A stretch of 13,000 nucleotides of DNA, taken from positions 1-13,000 of the forward strand of contig JAEZEM010000148.1 of NCBI GenBank assembly GCA_023417745.1. Direction: 5' to 3'. Position numbers and translations under genes: made by a program. Below are positions 1 to 4,962 of the stretch, one piece after another. The notes under the pieces were generated by a model. The model was not told where the DNA came from. It searched no databases and saw nothing but the letters and a program-made list of their open reading frames with translations. Every line of letters begins with the position of its first letter. Positions within the stretch are counted from its first letter, which is position 1. Origin of the DNA: Pseudomonadota bacterium. GTDB lineage: Bacteria > Desulfobacterota > Desulfovibrionia > Desulfovibrionales > Desulfovibrionaceae.

Positions 1-340
1 AGACCTTGCAGCCCTCGGGCGAGACAAAGGGGCAGCGCTTGGCCCGCTCCTCGCGCATCTTGAGGTGCAGCATGGGAAAGCCGGTGTCCGGAGCCTCGAA
101 CCGCCGGGCGAAGTGATTCATGAAGTCCACCGGCGTGACGCCAAGGGCCCGGCGCAGGCGCAAGGCGTCGTAGGGGGTGAGCATGAGCGTCAGGTCCGAG
201 CAGCAGGCGTTGAAGCAGGGCACTTCGGGATGGCAGGCGAAGCGGAAGGTCTCGCCGGCCGTGAGCTCGGGCAGGGATTTGAGAAACGCCTCGGTGGCGT
301 CGGCTTCGTTTTCGGCCAGGGCGTCGTTTAGGTCTTTCAT
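1..340 (-). CDS. YkgJ-family cysteine-cluster protein (3' part beyond the window)
   Basis: The leftward frame starts at ATG 340-338 and runs open off the left edge, so only the first 113 residues are visible. Cysteines sit at 36, 42, 46 and 47 (FACHPEVPCFNACCSDL), with more at 103 and 111 (RCPFVSPEGC). This is the arrangement of the YkgJ/UPF0153 family, whose cysteines are thought to chelate zinc or an Fe-S cluster; the biochemical role of the family is not settled. The segment TLMLTPYDALRLRRALG after the CC pair is also typical. An AAGGAG ribosome-binding site lies ten bases upstream (351-356 on the + strand), which fixes the start. The gene is divergent from murA. I am confident of the family but not of any function. 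Confidence 0.85.
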   Translation of the reverse strand, partial: MKDLNDALAENEADATEAFLKSLPELTAGETFRFACHPEVPCFNACCSDLTLMLTPYDALRLRRALGVTPVDFMNHFARRFEAPDTGFPMLHLKMREERAKRCPFVSPEGCKV

Positions 341-517
341 GGCGGCAATGCTCCTTGGCCGATGCCTTTAGCCCCGGGCGGCGTCCCTTGGCAACCGCCG
401 GGGCGGCCGGCTTGTTGTTCCTTCGCTTGCCCAAAAGAACCCGCCGCGCTATCGTCTTGACTCGAACGGCACGTCGTTTCTCGCCGCATCCCACCAAACC
501 CGCCAAGGACCGCGTTC
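341..517. promoter_or_regulatory. Divergent intergenic region between the YkgJ gene and murA
   Basis: This gap must carry the start signals of both flanking genes. It contains an imperfect GC-rich hairpin: 371-381 pairs with 395-404, with one bulged G and a 13-base loop. There is no T-run on either strand, so it is unlikely to be a terminator. In the leftward transcript it would sit just upstream of the ribosome-binding site. A TTGACT at 457-462 could be a -35 for murA, but no convincing -10 follows at 17-18 bases. The murA ribosome-binding site AAGGA is at 505-509. No coding capacity was found. Confidence 0.4.
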
Positions 518-1768
518 ATGGATAAACTGCTCATTCGGGGCGGCAAGCCCCTTAACGGCCCCATCCGGGTCAGCGGCTCGAAAAACGCCGCTCTGCCCAT
601 CCTGCTGGCCGCGCCGCTTCTGACCGAAAAAACCGTCGTCGGCAACGTCCCGCGTCTGCGCGACATCCATACGACGCTGAAACTCAACGAAATCCTCGGC
701 TGCCCTTCCACTTTCGAGGGCAACACCGTGACCATGGAGCCGGCCGCGAAACTCAATCCCGAGGCCCCCTACGACCTCGTGCGCACCATGCGCGCCTCGG
801 TGCTGGTCCTTGGCCCCCTGCTCGCCCGCGCCGGACACGCCCGGGTGGCCCTGCCCGGCGGCTGCGCCATCGGCGCGCGGCCCGTCAACCTGCACCTGAC
901 GGCCCTGGAAAAAATGGGCGCGACCTTCACCCTGGAGGCCGGCTACATCGAAGGCCGCTGCGACCGGCTCACCGGCGCGCACATCGTCTTCGACTTCCCC
1001 ACCGTCGGCGGCACGGAAAACCTGCTCATGGCCGCCAGCCTGGCCGAAGGCACGACCATCCTCGAAAACGCCGCCCGCGAACCCGAAGTGGCCGATCTGG
1101 CCGACTTCCTCAACGCCATGGGCGCGAAAATCACCGGCCACGGCACCTCGGTCATCACCATCGAAGGCGTGCCGCGCCTGCGCGGCGGCCGCTATTCCGT
1201 CATGCCCGACCGCATCGAGGCCGCCACCTACATGATCGCCGCCGCCATCACCGGCGGCGAGCTGCACCTGGAATGCTGCCCGTTCATGGAACTCGACGTG
1301 GTGGTCTCCAAACTGCGCGAGATGGGCGTGGTCATCGAAGCCACCAATGCCGGCGTGGCCGTGCGCCGCCAGGGCCAGCTCGTCGGCGTCGACGTGGCCA
1401 CTCAGGTCTACCCGGGCTTCCCCACCGACGTGCAGGCGCAAATCATGGCCCTTATGTGCGTGGCCATGGGGTCCAGCTCCATCCGCGAAACCATTTTCGA
1501 AAACCGCTTCATGCACGTCCAGGAGCTGGTGCGCCTGGGCGCGCAGATTCGCATCTCGTCCCAGACCGCCTTTATCCGGGGCGTCGGGTCGCTCACCGGC
1601 GCGCCGGTCATGGCTTCCGATCTGCGGGCCAGCGCCTCGCTGGTGCTGGCCGGCCTGGCCGCCAAGGGCGAGACGCTCATCCAGCGCGTCTACCACCTCG
1701 ACCGGGGCTACGAAGCCATGGAAGTGAAACTGCAAAACGTCGGCGCGGACATCGAACGCTTAGCGTAG
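518..1768 (+). CDS. murA: UDP-N-acetylglucosamine 1-carboxyvinyltransferase
   Basis: MurA transfers enolpyruvate from PEP to UDP-GlcNAc, the first committed step of cytoplasmic peptidoglycan precursor synthesis. The 416-residue product is the normal family length. Visible hallmarks are K22-N23 in GSKNAALP, the PEP-binding and fosfomycin-target cysteine C116 in PGGCAIGARPVNLHL, R121, the catalytic aspartate D304 in YPGFPTDVQAQ, R370 in SDLRASASL, and R396 in HLDRGYE near the C-terminus. Having Cys rather than Asp at 116 predicts fosfomycin sensitivity of the enzyme. The start at 518 is set by AAGGA eight bases upstream. The gene stands alone here: the next gene on its strand begins about 160 bases downstream, past a GC-rich hairpin. 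Confidence 0.97.
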   Translation: MDKLLIRGGKPLNGPIRVSGSKNAALPILLAAPLLTEKTVVGNVPRLRDIHTTLKLNEILGCPSTFEGNTVTMEPAAKLNPEAPYDLVRTMRASVLVLGPLLARAGHARVALPGGCAIGARPVNLHLTALEKMGATFTLEAGYIEGRCDRLTGAHIVFDFPTVGGTENLLMAASLAEGTTILENAAREPEVADLADFLNAMGAKITGHGTSVITIEGVPRLRGGRYSVMPDRIEAATYMIAAAITGGELHLECCPFMELDVVVSKLREMGVVIEATNAGVAVRRQGQLVGVDVATQVYPGFPTDVQAQIMALMCVAMGSSSIRETIFENRFMHVQELVRLGAQIRISSQTAFIRGVGSLTGAPVMASDLRASASLVLAGLAAKGETLIQRVYHLDRGYEAMEVKLQNVGADIERLA

Positions 1769-1790
1769 AGAGAGAAGAATGAAGATGCCT

Positions 1791-1846
1791 CCGGCGGCCG
1801 GGGGCCTGAGGCCCCCGGACCCCCCGAAAGGGGATAATGGGGGGAT
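1791..1846. repeat. GC-rich intergenic hairpin repeat after murA
   Basis: A perfect 9-bp inverted repeat (CCGGGGGCC at 1798-1806, GGCCCCCGG at 1810-1818, loop TGA) is followed by a short CCCC-GAAA-GGGG hairpin (1822-1833) and another G6 run at 1839-1844. There is no T-run, so a classical rho-independent terminator is unlikely. It resembles REP-like intergenic repeats of GC-rich genomes. A related hairpin lies at 12508-12530 before thiL. Its position just after the murA stop suggests transcript 3'-end stabilisation, which is an inference. Confidence 0.5.
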
Positions 1847-1931
1847 TGGTGACGCGGCGACATACGGTTCTTTGGGCAGGGGAAATTCCCCGGAACTGCG
1901 CCGAAGGGCCAATGACAGGGAGGAGGGAGCC

Positions 1932-2303
1932 ATGCTTTTGTGTACGCGTTTGCTGGCCATTGCCGCCTTTGTCTGCTGTCTGACCGGACAGGCCCAGGCC
2001 TACGGGCTTTTCACCTGCGTGGACCCGGCCGGTCGCGAGGTCTGCGTCATCGACACCGGACAGGCTGCCGACTTCTCGCCGTCCCAGTGGTGCAACCAGT
2101 CCTGCCCGCCCTGCCAGGGGCGCTGCGACGCGGCCCGCTACTACCCCAGCCAATCCGGCCACTGGCAAAAAGGCTGGCAGGTCGCCCCGGGCATTGACGG
2201 CAACAACATCATGACGCCCGGAGCCGGCCCCCAGGAAGATGCCCAACGGATCTTGAACGAAGGACTGGTCGCCCCGGCCCCGCCCGAGCGCTACGCCCCT
2301 TAA
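1932..2303 (+). CDS. Small secreted cysteine-containing protein of unknown function
   Basis: The product is 123 residues and starts at ATG 1932 behind a purine-rich GGGAGGAGGGA ribosome-binding site. The same frame is open further upstream to 1779, but that part reads through the GC-rich hairpin and has no good site. Residues 1-23 look like a Sec signal peptide (one Arg, hydrophobic core LLAIAAFVCCL, AQA before a likely cut at 23/24). The mature part has six cysteines (29, 38, 54, 58, 61, 65), four spaced C-x3-C-x2-C-x3-C, which suggests disulfides or metal binding in the periplasm. The C-terminal half is Gly/Pro/Gln-rich with no motif I recognise. The stop codon lies inside the left arm of an AT-rich hairpin. 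I do not recognise the family. Confidence 0.7.
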   Translation: MLLCTRLLAIAAFVCCLTGQAQAYGLFTCVDPAGREVCVIDTGQAADFSPSQWCNQSCPPCQGRCDAARYYPSQSGHWQKGWQVAPGIDGNNIMTPGAGPQEDAQRILNEGLVAPAPPERYAP

Positions 2304-2377
2304 AAAATACGACAGTGTTTTTTAAGAAAAACAAGTGGTTTTCGTGTGCTTCCAGCAAAACGCCAGTTGCGCTTTTC
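2299..2377 (+). repeat. 79-nt AT-rich hairpin element, copy A
   Basis: It starts with an AT-rich stem-loop: 2299-2310 (CTTAAAAAATAC) pairs with 2315-2326 (GTGTTTTTTAAG) through 12 pairs, one of them a T-G wobble, around a four-base loop (GACA). The flank continues with TGGTTTT (2336-2342) and ends in TGCGCTTTTC (2368-2377). A second copy at 11052-11130 aligns without any gap at 58 of 79 positions, counted by eye. The left arm contains the stop codon of the upstream secreted-protein gene. It may terminate transcription (six T in the right arm), bind a regulator as a palindrome, or belong to a dispersed repeat family. The stem is unusually AT-rich for this sequence. Confidence 0.7.
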
Positions 2378-2436
2378 AAGAAAACGACATGAAATCCTGC
2401 CGCGTTCGGGTGGCCCCGACGCAAATTCGCCGGCTC

Positions 2437-2469
2437 TTGACGGGCCGGCCGGATTGGGGCACTTATAAG
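2437..2469 (+). promoter_or_regulatory. Candidate promoter for the ADH synthase leader
   Basis: TTGACG at 2437-2442 is a good -35. The -10 is poor: ACTTAT (2461-2466) at an 18-base spacer, or TATAAG (2464-2469) at a spacer too long to be normal. If ACTTAT is used, transcription would start at about 2473, at or next to the leader ATG, giving a leaderless or nearly leaderless message. A promoter further upstream in 2378-2436 is equally possible. Confidence 0.35.
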
Positions 2470-2472
2470 GCC

Positions 2473-2571
2473 ATGAACGCTCGTCAGACCGCCCTGCGCA
2501 CGGTTTCCTTCGGACCGTATTATTATTACGGCCTTCGCGCTCGCGGCTTGGCGGGTGGCGCGGCCGATTAA
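2473..2571 (+). CDS. Tyr-rich leader peptide (putative attenuator)
   Basis: A 32-codon ORF starts at ATG 2473 and stops with TAA at 2569-2571, about 115 bases before the ADH synthase start. It encodes four consecutive tyrosines (TAT TAT TAT TAC, 2518-2529) in the context SFGPYYYYGL, preceded by one Phe. A run of four codons for an end-product amino acid, directly ahead of an intrinsic terminator and the first-step aromatic gene, is the classical layout of a ribosome-mediated attenuator. The codons lie inside a small hairpin (2512-2519 with 2527-2533). Start choice is uncertain: TAAGG at 2466-2470 is only two bases from the ATG, and the frame stays open upstream to 2335, so the peptide could be longer or its message leaderless. 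It is probably a regulatory peptide with no function of its own. Confidence 0.65.
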   Translation: MNARQTALRTVSFGPYYYYGLRARGLAGGAAD

Positions 2572-2632
2572 AGGCCGCTCCCGAAAACTCCGCCGACAAG
2601 GGCCGCGGGCAGATTGCCCGGCGGCCCTTTTT
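2512..2632 (+). promoter_or_regulatory. Putative tyrosine-responsive transcription attenuator
   Basis: Several mutually exclusive pairings can be drawn by eye. The Tyr-codon hairpin pairs 2512-2519 with 2527-2533 (one bulged A). Next comes a compound hairpin, GGCGGG 2550-2555 with TCCGCC 2589-2594, enclosing GCGGCC 2560-2565 with GGCCGC 2573-2578; the leader stop codon is in its loop. Last is the terminator at 2598-2629. The same GGCCGC recurs at 2601-2606 in the terminator's left arm, so 2559-2565 can pair there instead (7 bp) and block termination. GGCCGC 2573-2578 can likewise pair with the right arm at 2621-2626. By analogy with trp-type attenuators, a ribosome stalled at Tyr codons would favour read-through and one reaching the stop codon would favour termination. 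The regulatory logic is inference. Confidence 0.6.
2598..2632 (+). terminator. Intrinsic terminator upstream of the ADH synthase gene
   Basis: GGGCCGC (2600-2606) pairs with GCGGCCC (2621-2627). The stem continues as GGGC (2607-2610) with GCCC (2616-2619), with one bulged G at 2620 and loop AGATT. Two A-T pairs extend the base, and the T5 run is at 2628-2632. The upstream gene ended about 300 bases earlier and has its own hairpin, so this terminator lies in the leader of the downstream gene and fits an attenuator. Confidence 0.85.
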
Positions 2633-2685
2633 CATGAGCCGACCGGGGCCGGGTCCCAGGCGCAAAACCGCCAAGGAGATCGACC

Positions 2686-3486
2686 ATGACCATCGGCAAA
2701 TCCATCCGTCTGGAACGTATCGTCAACCGCGACACCGGCCGCACCATCATCGTGCCGCTCGATCACGGCGTCTCCGTCGGCCCCATCGAGGGCATCGCCG
2801 ACATGCGCGACGCCGTCACCAACATCGTGGCCGGCGGGGCCAACGCCGTGCTCATGCACAAGGGCGTGGTGCGCTGCGGCCACCGGGCGCGCGGCCGCGA
2901 CGTGGGCCTTATCATCCACCTCTCGGCCAGCACCAGCCTGTCGCCCTTCCCCAACGCCAAGACCCTGGTGTGCACCGTGGAAGAAGCCATGCGCCTGGGC
3001 GCCGACGCCGTGTCGGTCCACGTCAATCTCGGCGACGCCGCCGAATCCAAGATGCTCGACGACATGGGCCGCGTCACCGAGGCGGCCGTGTCCTGGGGCA
3101 TCCCGGTCCTGGCCATGATGTACGCGCGCGGCCCCAAGATTTCCAACGAGTTCGACGCCGACGTGGTGGCCCACTGCGCCCGGGTCGGCAACGAGCTTGG
3201 CGCGGACATCGTCAAGGTGCCCTACACCGGCGACCCGGACAGCTTCGCCAAGGTTGTCGGCGGCTGCTGCGTGCCGGTGGTCATCGCCGGCGGCCCCAAG
3301 ACCGACTCCACGCGCGGCTTTTTGACCATGATCGCCGACAGCTTGGCCGCCGGCGGCGCGGGCATGTCGGTTGGGCGCAACATTTTCCAGGCCCCGGACC
3401 CGGCCGAACTTCTCAAGGCCGTCACGGCCATCGTGCATGAAGGAAAAAGCGTGGACGAGGCCATGGAGATGCTGACCCAGGGATGA
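2686..3486 (+). CDS. 2-amino-3,7-dideoxy-D-threo-hept-6-ulosonate (ADH) synthase
   Basis: This DhnA-type class I aldolase of 266 residues makes ADH, the first intermediate of the archaeal-type route to 3-dehydroquinate that bypasses DAHP synthase. It matches the Methanocaldococcus ADH synthase (MJ0400) closely along its length, as I recall that sequence. The expected catalytic residues are present: D26 in PLDHGVS, Y146 in LAMMYARG, and Schiff-base lysine K177 in DIVKVPYTGD. The phosphate-binding VIAGGPK (199-205) and VGRNIFQ (229-235) segments are also present. The start at 2686 follows AAGGAG with seven bases between. Upstream lies a Tyr-codon leader with a terminator; downstream a strong terminator makes it probably monocistronic. 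The partner 3-dehydroquinate synthase II is not in the window. A generic fructose-bisphosphate aldolase label would be less accurate. Confidence 0.9.
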   Translation: MTIGKSIRLERIVNRDTGRTIIVPLDHGVSVGPIEGIADMRDAVTNIVAGGANAVLMHKGVVRCGHRARGRDVGLIIHLSASTSLSPFPNAKTLVCTVEEAMRLGADAVSVHVNLGDAAESKMLDDMGRVTEAAVSWGIPVLAMMYARGPKISNEFDADVVAHCARVGNELGADIVKVPYTGDPDSFAKVVGGCCVPVVIAGGPKTDSTRGFLTMIADSLAAGGAGMSVGRNIFQAPDPAELLKAVTAIVHEGKSVDEAMEMLTQG

Positions 3487-3550
3487 CGCAAGCGGGTATT
3501 TCCCGTCCTTGCGACGCCCGGGGAAACAGCCGTTTCCTCGGGCGTTTTCT
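3487..3550 (+). terminator. Tandem hairpins with intrinsic terminator between ADH synthase and mgtC
   Basis: The first hairpin begins right after the stop codon: CGCAAG 3487-3492 with CTTGCG 3508-3513, continued by CGGG 3493-3496 with CCCG 3502-3505. The second is the terminator proper: 3514-3527 pairs with 3532-3545 over 14 consecutive pairs (one G-T), loop AGCC, followed by TTTT (3545-3548). Only six bases separate the T-run from the mgtC ribosome-binding site. mgtC transcription must therefore either read through or start upstream of the hairpin. Confidence 0.88.
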
Positions 3551-3567
3551 ATTTGGAGGAGTGCAAC

Positions 3568-4275
3568 ATGACCGATTTCGAATTCCTGCTGCGCATCGGC
3601 GCGGCCCTGGTTCTTGGCGCGGCCATCGGCCTGGAGCGTCAGTGGCGACAACGCATGGCCGGGCTTCGCACCAACGCTCTGGTGGCGGTCGGCGCGGCCC
3701 TTTTCGTGGCGCTAACGGCCCTGGTCGACCAGGACGCCAGCCCCACCCGCATGGCCGCCCAGGTGGTCTCCGGCATCGGCTTTCTGGGGGCCGGCGTCAT
3801 CATGCGCGAAGGCCTGACCATCCGGGGCCTCAACACCGCCGCCACCCTGTGGTGCGCGGCGGCTGTCGGCGTCTTGTCCGGCTCTGGGGCGTACCTTTTC
3901 GCCGGCCTGGGCGCGGCGGCCATTTTGCTGGCCAACATCCTGCTGCGCCCCCTGGCCAACGTGGTCAACCGCTGCCCGACGCGCCGGGCCGAGGCCGCAC
4001 GCTACCACATCCTGGTGGTGTGCACCTGCGAGAGCGAACAGCACATCCGCACGCTGTTGCTGCAAATCCTCAACAGCTCGGCCGTGAAGCTGCGCTCGCT
4101 GCACAGCGAGGATCAGGACGATCCGCGCAAGGTGGAGGTCCGGGCCCAGGTCTCCTGCGAAGGCGACTGCGACCGGGTGCTGGAGCAGGCTGTCTCGCGC
4201 CTGAGCCTGGAAAGCGCGGTCAGCGCCATCCGCTGGGAGCTGGTGGACGGGGGCGGGCCTGATGAGGAGGAGTAA
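3568..4275 (+). CDS. mgtC: MgtC/SapB-family inner-membrane protein
   Basis: The product has 235 residues. The N-terminal membrane domain (about 7-130, around five hydrophobic segments) carries the family's signatures: GLERQWRQRMAGLRTNALVAVG (21-42) and GIGFLGAGVIMREG (69-82) followed by IRGLNTAATLW. The C-terminal 146-227 is soluble and looks like the ACT-like domain of longer MgtC proteins. MgtC in Salmonella is tied to growth at low magnesium, inhibition of the F-type ATPase and survival in host cells; the role in this organism is unknown. ATG 3568 was chosen because GGAGG (3555-3559) lies eight bases before it; an in-frame TTG at 3553 overlaps that site. It ends facing bioD. Confidence 0.88.
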   Translation: MTDFEFLLRIGAALVLGAAIGLERQWRQRMAGLRTNALVAVGAALFVALTALVDQDASPTRMAAQVVSGIGFLGAGVIMREGLTIRGLNTAATLWCAAAVGVLSGSGAYLFAGLGAAAILLANILLRPLANVVNRCPTRRAEAARYHILVVCTCESEQHIRTLLLQILNSSAVKLRSLHSEDQDDPRKVEVRAQVSCEGDCDRVLEQAVSRLSLESAVSAIRWELVDGGGPDEEE

Positions 4276-4317
4276 TGTGGCACGGGAGGAACCCGGCGGC
4301 GGGAGGCAGGTCGATGC

Positions 4318-4350
4318 GACGCCCGGAAAGCGGCACGCTCCCCGGGCGTC
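4318..4350. terminator. Hairpin in the convergent gap between mgtC and bioD
   Basis: GACGCCCGG (4318-4326) pairs perfectly with CCGGGCGTC (4342-4350). Inside the loop, AGCG (4329-4332) pairs with CGCT (4336-4339). It lies between two converging genes and is symmetric, so it could act for both, but neither strand has a clear T-run. A shared terminator or transcript-end structure is the likeliest reading. Confidence 0.5.
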
Positions 4351-4356
4351 TCGCCG

Positions 4357-4962
4357 CTAGGCCAGCACCGACAGCGCCGTGTCGTAGCGATAGATCGTCT
4401 GGCTGGGATACTCTCCGGCAATGACCGCCACATTGCGGTCCCCCTCACGGGGGCTGGCCGCAAAATGGTCGTTTACGGCGATGGCCGTCAACGCCAGCTT
4501 GTGCCGCTTGGCGAAATGGCCGTAGACGATGGCGTCGGACAGACACCCCAGCCGGTTGGGGACGACGAGGATCGTCTCCAGCCCGAGCTCCAGGGCGAAA
4601 TGGTAATTGTAGCGCCGCTGCCCCAGGGGCACGGCCAGGCCGCCGGCGCTTTCCACCAGCAGCGCGTCGCAGCCCTCGGCCGCCGCCTCAATGCGGGCCA
4701 CGCACGCGGCAAAGGGAAAGGGATCGAACACGAAACACGGCGAGGCCGGCTCGGCCGCCGTGTAGAGCGTGAGCGCCTCGCCCGCCCCAAGCCCGGCCTG
4801 CTGCGCCACCCAGGCCGCGTCGTCGTCTTCGGGATACCCCGTGGCCACGGGCTTGACGTAGCGCACCCGCTGGCCCTGACGCATCAGTTCCTTGGCGAAA
4901 AGGGCCGAAAACACCGTCTTGCCGATGCCGGTTCCGGTTCCGGTGATGTAATAGCGCTTCAT
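4357..4962 (-). CDS. bioD: Dethiobiotin synthetase
   Basis: BioD closes the ureido ring of dethiobiotin from DAPA, CO2 and ATP in the cytoplasm. The product has 201 residues starting MKRYYITGTGTGIGKT. The P-loop is at 8-16 with K15-T16, the substrate lysine is K37 in VKPVATG, and E104 lies in LLVESAGGLAVPLG. One oddity is that the usual GTDT of the loop reads GTGT, so the Asp at position 10 is Gly. The start ATG (4962-4960) overlaps the bioA stop as ATGA, so translation is probably coupled and bioD is second in a bioAD operon. The frame is open upstream to 5076, but that part overlaps bioA and is not needed. It ends 81 bases from the converging mgtC. Confidence 0.93.
   Translation of the reverse strand: MKRYYITGTGTGIGKTVFSALFAKELMRQGQRVRYVKPVATGYPEDDDAAWVAQQAGLGAGEALTLYTAAEPASPCFVFDPFPFAACVARIEAAAEGCDALLVESAGGLAVPLGQRRYNYHFALELGLETILVVPNRLGCLSDAIVYGHFAKRHKLALTAIAVNDHFAASPREGDRNVAVIAGEYPSQTIYRYDTALSVLA

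Noticed and set aside
449..1735. 428-codon minus-strand ORF opposite murA
   Set aside because: Its composition (Gly/His/Ala/Arg-rich, no recognisable domain) is typical of antisense frames in GC-rich DNA, and murA is certain.
2300..2376. Similar peptides (EKR..RF ... KP...LKK..RIF) encoded on the minus strand by both copies of the 79-nt element
   Set aside because: The likeness follows from DNA identity. Differences are spread evenly over codon positions, and upstream sequences in that frame do not match, so coding selection is not supported.
2335..2571. A 78-codon version of the Tyr leader as an ordinary protein-coding gene
   Set aside because: The part before codon 47 overlaps the 79-nt repeat, has no ribosome-binding site and no protein-like pattern. 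The short form with the Tyr run fits a leader better, although its start is uncertain.
2378..2632. T-box riboswitch in front of ADH synthase
   Set aside because: No T-box consensus or specifier-loop layout was seen, and the leader is short and has an ORF with the Tyr run, which fits peptide-based attenuation.
2632..3651. 339-codon minus-strand ORF opposite ADH synthase
   Set aside because: Same shadow pattern; it would also span two genes and a terminator on the other strand.
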